A stretch of 58,567 nucleotides of DNA from Bacteroidales bacterium (GCA_030524765.1 JAUNGA010000003.1:14439-73005); one strand, 5' to 3'; numbered from the stretch's first letter, positions 1 to 8,090 are shown. A program made the numbers and translations. Notes: a model not told the origin generated them from the letters alone.

Positions 1-1017
1 ATAGGCCTTAATCTGTTTTTTATCTTGCTGTGTCCCCGGCTGATGCGGGTGGCTCCGTCGACAGTCGACTGGTTTTACGATCCGGCGTTCGGTATCGGAT
101 ACATTTTTCTGGCCAACCTCATCGCGTCAGCCGTCAATCTGGTGCTGATGGTGCCCGAGCTGACAGGTTTCAGATGGCGTTTCAACGGCCGTCTGCTGCG
201 CGAGATGCTGGTCTATTCGGCACCCCTGCTTGTACTCGGTGTGGCCGGTATCATGAACCAGACCATAGACAAGATACTCTATCCGACGCTTGCGGCCGAT
301 CGCGGCGACGCCCTCGAGGGGCTCGGTATCTACGGCGCCAACTACAAGATAGCAATTGTGATGCTGATGTTCATACAGGCATTCAGATTTGCTTACGAAC
401 CCTTTATATTCGCCCGTAACAAAGAGGGCGGCGACGGTAAATATCAGGCCTATCGCGATGCCATGAAATATTTTGTGCTCTTCGGACTGCTGATATTCAT
501 GGGTGTGATGTTTTATATCGACATCATCAAGTATTTTATTTCGCCGCGATATTTCTCGGGACTCAAGGTTGTGCCTATCGTTATGATGGCCGAGCTTTTC
601 TTCGGTATATTCTTCAATCTGTCACTGTGGTACAAGCTCACTGACAAGACTGTGTGGGGCATGTGGTTCTCGCTGCTCGGTCTGGCTGTCACGCTCACTC
701 TCAATATCATACTCGTGCCTCGCATCGGTTATATGGGATGCGCATGGGCGGCCCTCTGCTCATACGGCACAATGATGGTGACAAGCTACTTTGTGGGCCG
801 GGCCAAACATCCGATCGGATATGAGACGGGCCGCATACTGTCTTACTTTGCCATAGCGGCGTTGCTTTACGTCATAGGCATGTATTGTCTGACACCCTGG
901 CCGGTGGCCAACGGCATAATACGGTTCTTTATCCTCGCCGGTTTTGTGATTGTGATAATCAGGCGCGAGCCGGTGCCTATGCCCGATCGCATGAGACGTA
1001 TATTGCGCATACGATGA
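1..1017 (+). CDS. Polysaccharide flippase (MOP superfamily), 5' end cut by window
   Basis: The frame is open from base 1, so the start lies upstream; about 338 C-terminal residues are visible. At least eight hydrophobic segments are separated by short basic loops, and a cytosolic-type loop (NKEGGDGKYQAYRDAMKY) precedes a TM pair. This matches the C-terminal half of Wzx-like polysaccharide exporters of the MATE/MOP superfamily, which flip undecaprenyl-linked repeat units across the inner membrane. The stop overlaps the start of a GT4 glycosyltransferase by 4 bp (ATGA), so both belong to one capsule, exopolysaccharide or O-antigen operon. No single catalytic motif defines this family, so the call rests on topology and context. 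The apparent TTG start at 25 is not the real start. Confidence 0.8.
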   Translation: MGLNLFFILLCPRLMRVAPSTVDWFYDPAFGIGYIFLANLIASAVNLVLMVPELTGFRWRFNGRLLREMLVYSAPLLVLGVAGIMNQTIDKILYPTLAADRGDALEGLGIYGANYKIAIVMLMFIQAFRFAYEPFIFARNKEGGDGKYQAYRDAMKYFVLFGLLIFMGVMFYIDIIKYFISPRYFSGLKVVPIVMMAELFFGIFFNLSLWYKLTDKTVWGMWFSLLGLAVTLTLNIILVPRIGYMGCAWAALCSYGTMMVTSYFVGRAKHPIGYETGRILSYFAIAALLYVIGMYCLTPWPVANGIIRFFILAGFVIVIIRREPVPMPDRMRRILRIR

Positions 1018-2234
1018 AGGTCACGCTCGTAAATCACAGTGATTCTCTCGGCGGGGCCTCGGTGGTGACCTATCGTCTGATGCATGCCCTGCGGCGTCTC
1101 GGTGTCGATGCACGTATGCTCGTGACATCAAAGACCACCGACGACCGGGCTGTGACTCAGGCCGCTTCACGACTGCGATCACGGCTGCCGTTTCTGGCCG
1201 AGCATCTCGAGATCTTTATCGGGAACGGACGCTCGCGGGCCGATCTGTTCAAGGCATCGATAGCTACCGCAGGCCTGCCGCTGAGCCGTCATCCGCTTGT
1301 GCGCGATGCCGATGCGGTGATTCTCAACTGGGTCAACCAGGGCATGCTGTCGCTCGGCGAGATCGGCCGTATAGCCTCGGCAAAGCCAACGGTGTGGACA
1401 ATGCACGATATGTGGAATATGACCGGAATCTGTCATCATGCCGCCCTGTGCGGGCGCTATCTCGACCGATGCTGTGATTGCCCGCTGTTGCACTCGTCGG
1501 CCGGACCGCACGATCTGGCGGCACGTACATTTGACCGCAAGATGGAATTGTATCACAGACGGCGCATACGGTTTGTCGCTGTGAGCTCGTGGCTTGCCGA
1601 CCGTGCCCGCGGCAGCGCACTGATGCGGGATGCCGATATAGAGATGATACCCAATCCGTTTTTTGTCGACGAAGCCGCCGCCCCTGTGGCTATGACCCGG
1701 GCCGATGCCGGATTGCCCGCAGAGGGACGGCTGGTGGTGATGTGCGCGGCGCGGCTTGACGATCCTGTCAAGGGGTTGCCTATCGCAGTCGAGGCATTCA
1801 ACCGGCTCGGCCGTACCGACATCATCCCAGTCTTCGTGGGCGCTCTGCGTGATCCCCGGGCTCTCGACGGGCTGCAATGTCGGTTTATACGCACCGGGCC
1901 GATAGACGATCCCGAGCGTCTGCGTGCGATCTATCACCATGCCTCGGCTGTGCTGTCGACCTCGAGCTATGAGTCGTTTGGCGCGACACTTGTAGAGGGG
2001 CAGGCCGCCGGCTGTGTGCCCGTGGCGTTTGCCCACGACGGCCGTGCCGACATCGTCATCGACGGTAAGACCGGCTATACCGCCGACTATCCTGATGCGG
2101 CAGGCATATCCCGGGCGATAGCCCGTGCTGTCGATGATCCCATACCCCCCGAGCAGCTTGCCGGACATGCCGGACTGTTTTCGTGGCAGCATGTCGGGCG
2201 TCGCTATATCGATCTGATACAGTCGATGCTGTAA
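1014..2234 (+). CDS. Glycosyltransferase family 4 (GT-B fold)
   Basis: 406 aa, starting at the ATG that overlaps the flippase stop; the frame is open further upstream but that stretch lies inside the flippase gene. The N-terminus (NHSDSLGGASVVTYRL) is the usual GT4 glycine-rich acceptor-side loop. Around residues 127-165 lies the HDMWNMTG segment followed by a Cys cluster (CHH..C..C.CP), a signature of a GT4 subgroup found in surface-polysaccharide clusters. Near residues 310-345 the E-x7-E donor-binding motif is present as ESFGATLVE, followed by GCVPVAF. It should transfer an activated sugar at the cytoplasmic face of the inner membrane to the lipid-linked glycan exported by the flippase. 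Donor and acceptor cannot be read from sequence. A hairpin follows 3 nt after the stop. Confidence 0.88.
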   Translation: MKVTLVNHSDSLGGASVVTYRLMHALRRLGVDARMLVTSKTTDDRAVTQAASRLRSRLPFLAEHLEIFIGNGRSRADLFKASIATAGLPLSRHPLVRDADAVILNWVNQGMLSLGEIGRIASAKPTVWTMHDMWNMTGICHHAALCGRYLDRCCDCPLLHSSAGPHDLAARTFDRKMELYHRRRIRFVAVSSWLADRARGSALMRDADIEMIPNPFFVDEAAAPVAMTRADAGLPAEGRLVVMCAARLDDPVKGLPIAVEAFNRLGRTDIIPVFVGALRDPRALDGLQCRFIRTGPIDDPERLRAIYHHASAVLSTSSYESFGATLVEGQAAGCVPVAFAHDGRADIVIDGKTGYTADYPDAAGISRAIARAVDDPIPPEQLAGHAGLFSWQHVGRRYIDLIQSML

Positions 2235-2237
2235 CAG

Positions 2238-2270
2238 CACACCCCGTGCCATCGGGTGGCACAGGGTGTG
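2238..2270 (+). terminator. Hairpin terminator of the polysaccharide operon
   Basis: Inverted repeat with 14-nt arms (cacaccccgtgcca / tggcacagggtgtg), one mismatch and a 5-nt loop, starting 3 nt after the GT4 stop. The T-run is weak (gattatggttg), so efficiency is uncertain. It also lies 24 nt beyond the stop of the converging small gene. Confidence 0.6.
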
Positions 2271-2294
2271 GATTATGGTTGAATGTAGCGAAGC

Positions 2295-2540
2295 CTACTG
2301 CTCGGCATAGCTGAGTACGGTAGGCGACTCTACATCGACTCCATACTCACGGGCACGTTCAAGGATAGCTCGTGCCAGTTTAGGTTTCAGATCTTCAGGA
2401 CAATATCTGAAGTAAGCCTCGGCGGCACGCACATGTGCAGCGTCGGGCATGGGGTATTCGCGTCGCTCGGGCAACCCGTATATAGAGTCGGGCAGCACCT
2501 TGCGTTCGGTATCTGTAAGACGATCATTCATAATATTCAT
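2295..2540 (-). CDS. Small DUF6582-like protein
   Basis: 81 aa from the ATG at 2540 (a second ATG three codons in, at 2531, is equally possible). The frame extends further upstream toward the tRNA-Pro promoter, but that part is basic and unlike the rest. The core reads LPDSIYGLPERREYPMPDAAHVRAAEAYF, given here only as key residues: LPxS, LPxxRxYP, D and HVRxA, followed by a basic helix. This matches my recollection of the DUF6582-type domain seen in phage and bacterial genomes. No enzymatic residues, signal peptide or TM segment. Function unknown. It sits between a polysaccharide operon and a tRNA gene with no other phage-like gene nearby, so it may be a domesticated remnant or simply a chromosomal family member. 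Confidence 0.7.
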   Translation of the reverse strand: MNIMNDRLTDTERKVLPDSIYGLPERREYPMPDAAHVRAAEAYFRYCPEDLKPKLARAILERAREYGVDVESPTVLSYAEQ

Positions 2541-2595
2541 CTTTTGTATTCTGCCTATTAAAACGCCTGTTGTCTGACTAAAGTTTTCAAACTTC

Positions 2596-2626
2596 TTGCG
2601 TCGAAGCAAAAAAAGTGCTACCTTTG
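2596..2626 (+). promoter_or_regulatory. Promoter of tRNA-Pro
   Basis: -7 box TACCTTTG at 2619-2626 with TTG (CTTG context) 20 bp upstream at 2596-2598. This matches the Bacteroidetes primary-sigma consensus. The tRNA 5' end is 11 nt after the -7 box. Confidence 0.75.
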
Positions 2627-2637
2627 CATCCGCAAGG

Positions 2638-2714
2638 CGGGGCGTAGCGCAGTCCGGTAGCGCACCTGGTTTGGGACCAGGTGGTCGCAGGTTCGAATCC
2701 TGTCACCCCGACCA
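2638..2714 (+). tRNA. tRNA-Pro(TGG), CCA encoded
   Basis: 77-nt cloverleaf. The anticodon arm is CCTGG-TTTGGGA-CCAGG, giving anticodon TGG; the T arm is GCAGG-TTCGAAT-CCTGT with a terminal G-T pair; the D arm is GCGC/GCGC with the GG of the D loop. The acceptor stem CGGGGCG / CACCCCG has a C6-A67 mismatch. The discriminator A and CCA are encoded at 2711-2714. Confidence 0.95.
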
Positions 2715-2760
2715 AAAACGGCCGCAAGTATCCGAATATGGTACTTGCGGCCGTTTTTGG
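2712..2760 (+). terminator. Perfect 19-bp hairpin terminator after tRNA-Pro
   Basis: Arms 2712-2730 and 2742-2760 are exactly complementary over 19 bp with an 11-nt loop; the right arm ends in a T-run (cgtttttgg). The left arm begins within the encoded CCA, so the terminator stem and the mature tRNA 3' end share bases. Confidence 0.85.
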
Positions 2761-2796
2761 TATAGTCGGGTATCGGTCCGGCAAGATTTCCAAGGG

Positions 2797-2846
2797 CCGG
2801 GCTCTAAAATGCCCGGCGCCCGGGTCGATGATCGACTCGGGCGCCG
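2797..2846 (-). terminator. Hairpins terminating tRNA-Arg
   Basis: Two GC-rich hairpins lie downstream of tRNA-Arg on the minus strand: arms 2814-2827 / 2833-2846 (one G-T pair), and a shorter ccgggc / gcccgg pair at 2797-2802 / 2811-2816 with a TTTTAGA loop. They share bases, so they may be alternatives. Together with 2712-2760 they insulate the convergent tRNA genes. Confidence 0.55.
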
Positions 2847-2858
2847 TATGTCGGGGTG

Positions 2859-2930
2859 TACCCCGGAGCAGAATCGAACTGCTATCAAAAGTTTAGGAAA
2901 CTTCTATTCTATCCGTTGAACTACCGGGGC
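2859..2930 (-). tRNA. tRNA-Arg(CCT), CCA not encoded
   Basis: 72-nt cloverleaf on the minus strand. The acceptor is GCCCCGG / CCGGGGT plus discriminator A; the anticodon arm is GAAGT-TTCCTAA-ACTTT, giving anticodon CCT; the T arm is GCAGT-TCGATTC-TGC type. CCA is absent from the DNA, unlike the neighbouring tRNA-Pro, so it must be added enzymatically. Confidence 0.93.
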
Positions 2931-2936
2931 GTAGTG

Positions 2937-2968
2937 CAAAGGTAGCAATTTTTGTGATTCTGTGCAAA
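2937..2968 (-). promoter_or_regulatory. Promoter of tRNA-Arg
   Basis: Minus-strand TTTG (2968-2965), a 20-bp spacer and TACCTTTG (2944-2937), a full match to the Bacteroidetes consensus. The tRNA begins 6 nt after the -7 box. The -33 element lies 5 bp from the stop codon of the efflux permease, so operon read-through could reach the tRNA. Confidence 0.85.
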
Positions 2969-2973
2969 ATCTT

Positions 2974-4212
2974 TTATGAAATGGTCTGCGCATCGTCGGG
3001 CAAAGGCCCATAGCGGCGAATTGAGCGTCGACGGATAGTGGCTGTGACCCACCAGGCTGTCAGGAAGTAGATGCCGGTCAATATCCACATGGCTATGTAG
3101 GGCCGGGCCGACTCGGCGAGGGTGGCGCCGTTGGAATTGATGCGTATGAAACCCTCGACACCCCAGGTGGCAGGCACGAGATTGCCCATCCAGGTCCAGA
3201 AGTCGTTCATGGCATAGCGGGGCCACGTCAGTCCTGACAGGAAGAGGAACAACACCGATGTAAAGACTATTATCGGGAAGGCACTCTCTCGCTCTTTACA
3301 GAGATATTGCACTGTCTGGCCGAACATTGCTGTCGACAGCAGCAGCGGGAAGATGAAGAGCAGATAGTCGACCGGGTCACCTTGGTGCGGCAGACCGAAT
3401 ATCTCGGGGATATATCGCACGACATAGATTGTCAGCGGGATGTAGAATATGACGTAACACAGGGCCTTGCCCCATACGATGGCAGATGCCGACAGATCGT
3501 CGAGCATCATCGGGTCGGTGCCGTAGAATCTGCGTCGACGCTCGCGCGATGTACCTGAGATAAAGCATATACCGAGCACCATGCTCTGCTGCAGTATCAG
3601 TATGACAATGCCGGGCATGACAAACGAAGCGAAGCCCTGACCGGGATCGCCCAGGAATGTGTTGGCGGTATTGACCGGCAGTCCCGATATGCCGAGCGCC
3701 GACACACCGGTGGCCTGCAGGCGTGTCATGGTGATGTCAGAGGCGAGTTTGAGCTGCAGGTCGGTGAGAGCCGACAGGTAGGCACGGTATCGCAGCAGCA
3801 GGCTTACCTCGGCGTAGAACGGCACCGTGGCCTGTTCGCCGCGTACGATTTTTTTCTCGTAGTCTGACGGTATCTCGAGTATGCCGAATACCTTCTGCGA
3901 GGCAAAGAGGTCTTTGGCCTCGCCCATGTCGGTGCAGTAGTCGTATATGGCCACCGATGGCGATGCCTCGAGACTGCGCACGAGTGTGCGCGATGATGGC
4001 GTGCACGAATTATCGACCACGGCTATCGGCATTTTTGTGACAATCTCGGGATTGTAGATGAGTGTGTAGACTACCGGATACACCAGCGGCAGGGCTATGA
4101 AGAAGAGCATCACACCTACATCGTCGAGTATCATGGTCCACTCGCGCCTGAAAGCCAGACCAAGCTGAACGAACCAGTTGTGACGTCTGTTTTTATCTGT
4201 TGTCTTGCTCAT
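2974..4212 (-). CDS. ABC-2 type transporter permease (second of pair)
   Basis: 412 aa. One N-terminal TM segment (about residues 30-52) follows a basic cytosolic start and is followed by a long periplasmic domain (about 55-220) containing AVVDNS, and then a cluster of five to six TM helices to about residue 395. This is the ABC2_membrane_3 / YhbS-like layout of drug-export permeases. It is the last gene of the TolC-HlyD-permease-permease operon, 12 bp after the other permease, with which it probably forms a heterodimer. No nucleotide-binding subunit is encoded nearby. A tRNA-Arg promoter begins just beyond its stop. Substrate unknown; lipophilic drugs or envelope components are possible by family. 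Confidence 0.88.
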   Translation of the reverse strand: MSKTTDKNRRHNWFVQLGLAFRREWTMILDDVGVMLFFIALPLVYPVVYTLIYNPEIVTKMPIAVVDNSCTPSSRTLVRSLEASPSVAIYDYCTDMGEAKDLFASQKVFGILEIPSDYEKKIVRGEQATVPFYAEVSLLLRYRAYLSALTDLQLKLASDITMTRLQATGVSALGISGLPVNTANTFLGDPGQGFASFVMPGIVILILQQSMVLGICFISGTSRERRRRFYGTDPMMLDDLSASAIVWGKALCYVIFYIPLTIYVVRYIPEIFGLPHQGDPVDYLLFIFPLLLSTAMFGQTVQYLCKERESAFPIIVFTSVLFLFLSGLTWPRYAMNDFWTWMGNLVPATWGVEGFIRINSNGATLAESARPYIAMWILTGIYFLTAWWVTATIRRRSIRRYGPLPDDAQTIS

Positions 4213-4224
4213 TTCCGTAACGAT

Positions 4225-5388
4225 TTATGGTACATAGACCGGTTTGAGGCATGCCCGGCGCAGACGCCACAGCAGTGTGGCGGCAACAAACGGGAAGATG
4301 ATGAGCGCCACATAATACATGCGCGCATAGTAGACCGGGAATGCGTCGAGACCTACCGTAAAGTAGATGAGCATCATATAGCGCACCGGCACGAGGTAGG
4401 AGAAAATGGCTATGGGGCCGTACATATTCTGTACCGGGAACGATATGCCGGCAAACGAGAACGACAGTATGCCGATCAGCGCGCAGCAGGTGAATGCGAG
4501 ACGCGGGTTGGGCAACACGCAGGTGATGAACAGCGCGAATGCCATCGACGCGATTATAAACAGTTCTATCGCCAACGACATCGCCCACAGGTCTCCGCAG
4601 GGGAAGTGGTTGTAGCAGAACATCAGCGCGAGGCAGAACTGGCTCACCACACTCCATACCACAAAATGTGGCAGCAGCTTGGCGGTGACGGCCACGGTGA
4701 TGTGGTCGTGTGCCGATGCGAGCCACTGTGCCGAGGTGCCCTGTTTGATTTCAATAGTGATCGAGAATACCGTCATCAGATAGATCATCAGACCGAGCAC
4801 CGCGAATATGAATGTGGGTGACAGATAGATCGCATAGCTCAGCCATGGATTGCCTATAGGATGATCCTGTATGACCACCGGTTGCAGCAAAGGTCCGACA
4901 CTGGTGTCGCTCATGCCGGCCGAGACGAGCAGAGTGCGTACCACCGACCCCGATGTGGTCACGGCGACGGTTTTGAACCCCTTGAATGTGAGGGTGCCGG
5001 GGACGAAGTAGGTCAGATTGTTGTAATACTCAAGAGTCGGGGTCTTCCCGGCGAGTACGTCGCGCTCGAAGTTGTCCGGAATGACAAAGAATCCGAATAT
5101 GTCGCCTGTGCGTATATCATCCATCGCGTCGTCATAGCTCTCGCAATGTCTGCTTACGTCGATAAGCTCGGTGGCGCCCAGCGAGCGCGTTATCGAGCGC
5201 GACATGGTCGAGTGGTCGAGATCGACGACGGCGGTAGGCACCTTGAGAGGCAGGCCCTCGTTGAGCAGGCTCACAAAGAAGAGTGCCATGAATACGGGCA
5301 CGACAATCATGCCGCCAAGATACATCTTGCGCGAGCATATGCGGCCGATCTCGCGGCGCACCGTCTGCCAAAATCCTACGTCAATCAT
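4225..5388 (-). CDS. ABC-2 type transporter permease (first of pair)
   Basis: 387 aa, starting at the ATG 12 bp after the HlyD-family gene. An N-terminal TM at about 22-42, a periplasmic domain (about 45-195) with the family's AVVDLDHSTMSRSI segment, then a C-terminal block of five to six TM segments. Same architecture and clear homology to the permease encoded immediately downstream (both have the AVVD-x5 motif after TM1). Together with the HlyD and TolC proteins it should form a tripartite envelope-spanning exporter. No ATPase domain is fused to it. Confidence 0.88.
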   Translation of the reverse strand: MIDVGFWQTVRREIGRICSRKMYLGGMIVVPVFMALFFVSLLNEGLPLKVPTAVVDLDHSTMSRSITRSLGATELIDVSRHCESYDDAMDDIRTGDIFGFFVIPDNFERDVLAGKTPTLEYYNNLTYFVPGTLTFKGFKTVAVTTSGSVVRTLLVSAGMSDTSVGPLLQPVVIQDHPIGNPWLSYAIYLSPTFIFAVLGLMIYLMTVFSITIEIKQGTSAQWLASAHDHITVAVTAKLLPHFVVWSVVSQFCLALMFCYNHFPCGDLWAMSLAIELFIIASMAFALFITCVLPNPRLAFTCCALIGILSFSFAGISFPVQNMYGPIAIFSYLVPVRYMMLIYFTVGLDAFPVYYARMYYVALIIFPFVAATLLWRLRRACLKPVYVP

Positions 5389-5400
5389 CTCATCATGATG

Positions 5401-6423
5401 TTATTTGTCGTAGATGATCGACATGCCGGGGCGCAGACCGTCGACTTGTCCGGCAGGACGGGCCTTGATCTCGAATGTGCGGCTGTCCCACGAACCGTTT
5501 GATTTGGTCGAACGCCATGTGGCGTATGTGCCCATGTCGCGGATGTAGTAGACCTCGGCTTTGATCTTTTTCTGACCGAGAGCGGGTACCATCACCTCTA
5601 TTTCCTTACCCATCGGCAGGTCTTCGAGCAACTCCTCGCGCACGTTGAAGGTGATCCAGCGCTTGTCGTTACGCAGCAGGCTTATGATAGGTGTGCCCAT
5701 GGCCACGAGTTCGCCCGGCTCGGGGTATATCTGGTCGATTGTGCCGTCGTTGGGGGCTGTCAGATAGCTGTCTTCGAGCACGGCGTTTACCTGGCTGACA
5801 GCGCCGCCGGCAGCCTGCACCATAGCGGCTGTCGACTCTTTGTCTTCGCTCTGTGCGCCGGCCTTGGCAAGCGAGAGATTGCTCTGTGCTGTGGCGAGTG
5901 CGGCCTTGCTGCCATCGTAGGCGGCCTTGGCCTCGTCGCGTTTCTGCTCGGAGATCACACCCTCTTTATATAGGTTTTCCATGCGGTCGTATGTCTTTTT
6001 GGCGATTGTCACCGCGGCCTGTGCCTGTGCCACCATGTCTGATGCGGCCTGTATGATCTGGCGGCGTGTGCCGGCATCGACCTTGCGGTTCTGTGCACTG
6101 GCCACCTCTTTCATAGCCTCGGCTTGTGTGAGCTGGGCCTCGACCACACCCGAGTGGATGTGCACGAGTGTGTCGCCTGCATGCACCGTGTCGCCCTCCT
6201 CGACAAAGAATTCGACAACGCGGCCGGGCAGTTTGCCCGATATGCGCACTGTGGTGCCTTCGACCTGTCCTTCGACGATATTGTCGGGGTGGTTGAGGCA
6301 CAGAAATCCGATTACGGCGATTATGGCTGCCGCCAGCACCACTATTCCCATTGTGATGAGCAGCGAGCGCTCGGCTTTCTGCTCTTTGGGCTGAGTCTGA
6401 GATGAATTGTTATCGTTTGCCAT
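5401..6423 (-). CDS. HlyD/EmrA-family periplasmic adaptor (membrane fusion protein)
   Basis: 340 aa. A short polar N-terminus, one TM anchor at about residues 24-46, a lipoyl-like half-motif (GRVVEFFVEEGDTVHAGDTL) near 70-90, an Ala/Gln-rich helical hairpin at about 105-215 (coiled coil that contacts TolC), and a second beta-barrel half with TAPNDGTI at about 240. This order is diagnostic of inner-membrane-anchored adaptors. It lies between the TolC gene (34 bp upstream) and the permeases (12 bp downstream), so it should bridge them across the periplasm. Confidence 0.93.
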   Translation of the reverse strand: MANDNNSSQTQPKEQKAERSLLITMGIVVLAAAIIAVIGFLCLNHPDNIVEGQVEGTTVRISGKLPGRVVEFFVEEGDTVHAGDTLVHIHSGVVEAQLTQAEAMKEVASAQNRKVDAGTRRQIIQAASDMVAQAQAAVTIAKKTYDRMENLYKEGVISEQKRDEAKAAYDGSKAALATAQSNLSLAKAGAQSEDKESTAAMVQAAGGAVSQVNAVLEDSYLTAPNDGTIDQIYPEPGELVAMGTPIISLLRNDKRWITFNVREELLEDLPMGKEIEVMVPALGQKKIKAEVYYIRDMGTYATWRSTKSNGSWDSRTFEIKARPAGQVDGLRPGMSIIYDK

Positions 6424-6457
6424 TTTAGGTCAGATTTTTTTACGTTGAGCGATGATT

Positions 6458-7897
6458 TCAATAAAGGGTGCCGAGACACTTCGACAGATACACGTTGCAG
6501 AGCCGCACGTCGATCATGGCGTCGATCTGCTCTGAGTGGGCCTTGAGCCATGCGGTCTGAGCCTCGAGCACATTGTCGGTTGTGGCCATGCCTTCGCGGA
6601 ACGCGAGATTGGCGCAGCGCAGGTTTTCGTTGGCCTGGGCGAGATTGGCCTCGGTCATATTGTATGTCTTGTAGGCTTCGGTGGTCTTGAAAGATGCCTG
6701 TTGCACCTGCAGGTCGACGAGAGTGCGGGCATCGTCGAGCTGCAGCCGCATTACGGTCTCGTCGACCTCGGCGGCCCGATAACGGTTGTAGTTGCCGCCC
6801 CAGTGCCATATCGGCACGGTGACCGAGACGCCTACCGAGAAGGCTCCCTTGAATTTCTTGCTGAATCCGTCAAACATGTTCGGGTTTGAGAAGCTGTATG
6901 CGCCTATGAGTGCCACGTTGGGCAGCATCTCGGCCATGGCGAGACGTTTTTTATGGCCCATGATGCCTACGCCCAGACGTAGAGCCTCGAGATCGGGGCG
7001 ACGGGCATAAACGTCGGCCATGTTGTAGCTTGTGGCTACCTCGGCGGTCAGTTCGGGAGAATCCTTGTCTTCGTCGGCGAGAGTGAAAGTCTCGTTGACC
7101 GGCAGGCCACATACCTGTGCGAGAGCCATGCGGCTCAATACGAGTCCGTTTTCGACCTTGGTGAGATCGACCTGAGCCGAATTGAGCTTGACATCGACGC
7201 TCAATACATCGCTGCGCGTGACTACGCCCTGGTCAAACATCAGATGCACGTTGTGCGACAGCGAGTCGAGCAGATTGACATAGCTGCTGGCCAGACGGTA
7301 TTTGGCCTTGAGCGACACCACCTGCCAGTAGGCCGCGTCGACGGCATAGATCACATTCTCGACCTCGCTGAGATGCATCTGCCGGGCCACCTGCTCGGCG
7401 TCGCGGGTGATATTGTTCATGGCTACGATCTTGCCTCCCATAAAGATCGGCTGAGTGAGAGTGATCGCACCGAAGAAGACATTATGTATGTCGTAGGTCA
7501 TCGCCTCTTTGGGTATCAGGGCCACCTCAGAGGGTATGTATTGCCCGTCGGGCCCTTTGACCGGCATACCTGTTGCCGGATCGGTCACGAGGTTGAACTG
7601 ATAAGACCCGGTCTTCGGATCGAAAGATTTGGTCGGCAGCAGCTGATCTTTGTCAAAAATTGAGATCTCGCGCTGATTATAGACATAGCCGCCGGCAAAG
7701 TCGATGGCAGGCAGGTAGGCTGCAAAGGCCTCCTTGTTCTGATACCCGGCTTTGCGAATGTTGCTGCGGGTGATCATCAGCTGCTTGTTTGACTCGATGG
7801 CCATGTTACGGCACGAGTCGAGCGTCACCGGCCCTTCAATAGCCAGTGCCGCAGCTGTGCCGCATGCCATGAGTGTGATGAAGGCTTTAAACCTCAT
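6458..7897 (-). CDS. TolC-family outer-membrane efflux protein
   Basis: 479 aa with an N-terminal signal peptide (about residues 1-19, cleavage near AAALA). Two repeats of the outer-membrane efflux protein fold are visible: LDSCRNMAIESNKQL near 27-40 and a second helical repeat after about 260, with the beta-strand segment FGAITLTQPIFMGGK near 150 and VSVTVPIWHWGGNYN near 375. First gene of the efflux operon. A consensus promoter and a pair of direct repeats lie upstream at 8020-8090. It would provide the outer-membrane exit duct for the exporter. Confidence 0.93.
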   Translation of the reverse strand: MRFKAFITLMACGTAAALAIEGPVTLDSCRNMAIESNKQLMITRSNIRKAGYQNKEAFAAYLPAIDFAGGYVYNQREISIFDKDQLLPTKSFDPKTGSYQFNLVTDPATGMPVKGPDGQYIPSEVALIPKEAMTYDIHNVFFGAITLTQPIFMGGKIVAMNNITRDAEQVARQMHLSEVENVIYAVDAAYWQVVSLKAKYRLASSYVNLLDSLSHNVHLMFDQGVVTRSDVLSVDVKLNSAQVDLTKVENGLVLSRMALAQVCGLPVNETFTLADEDKDSPELTAEVATSYNMADVYARRPDLEALRLGVGIMGHKKRLAMAEMLPNVALIGAYSFSNPNMFDGFSKKFKGAFSVGVSVTVPIWHWGGNYNRYRAAEVDETVMRLQLDDARTLVDLQVQQASFKTTEAYKTYNMTEANLAQANENLRCANLAFREGMATTDNVLEAQTAWLKAHSEQIDAMIDVRLCNVYLSKCLGTLY

Positions 7898-8019
7898 AGT
7901 GGTATATTAATAGTTTGAAACGTTCGTTAAACAGACTCCTATTAATTTAACCCGTATGTCGGATAAATGTTGATAGGCAGTCATTGAAAAATCAATTTAC
8001 AAGGTCTGTTTGACTGTCA

Positions 8020-8050
8020 CAAAAATAGTACTACTAAGCCTAATTGCAAA
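8020..8050 (-). promoter_or_regulatory. Promoter of the efflux operon
   Basis: Minus-strand TTTG (8050-8047), a 19-bp spacer and TATTTTTG (8027-8020). Predicted transcription start near 8013-8015, giving a leader of about 115 nt before the TolC-family ATG at 7897. Confidence 0.75.
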
Positions 8051-8052
8051 GT

Positions 8053-8090
8053 CCAATTGGATAAAATGCCCGAAATTGGATAAAAAGTCC
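8053..8090. repeat. Direct repeats upstream of the efflux promoter (candidate activator site)
   Basis: aattggataaaa occurs at 8055-8066 and again at 8074-8085, an offset of 19 bp, and each copy is followed by a GCC/GTCC element. A partial third copy (aattgcaaagtcc) at 8042-8054 overlaps the -33 box. Placement directly upstream of -33 on the same face after about two turns fits an AraC-type or similar activator. Confidence 0.5.

Noticed and set aside
1179-2252. Long open frame antisense to the GT4 gene
   Set aside because: Composition is that of a reverse-strand shadow (Arg/His/Gly-rich, no domain) and the opposite frame is a clear GT4. The same holds for long antisense frames at 25351-26226, 42753-43658, 47269-47913 and 49854-50699.
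2295-2540. Prophage or integrative element at the tRNA genes
   Set aside because: No integrase, structural phage gene or duplicated tRNA end is visible within the window.
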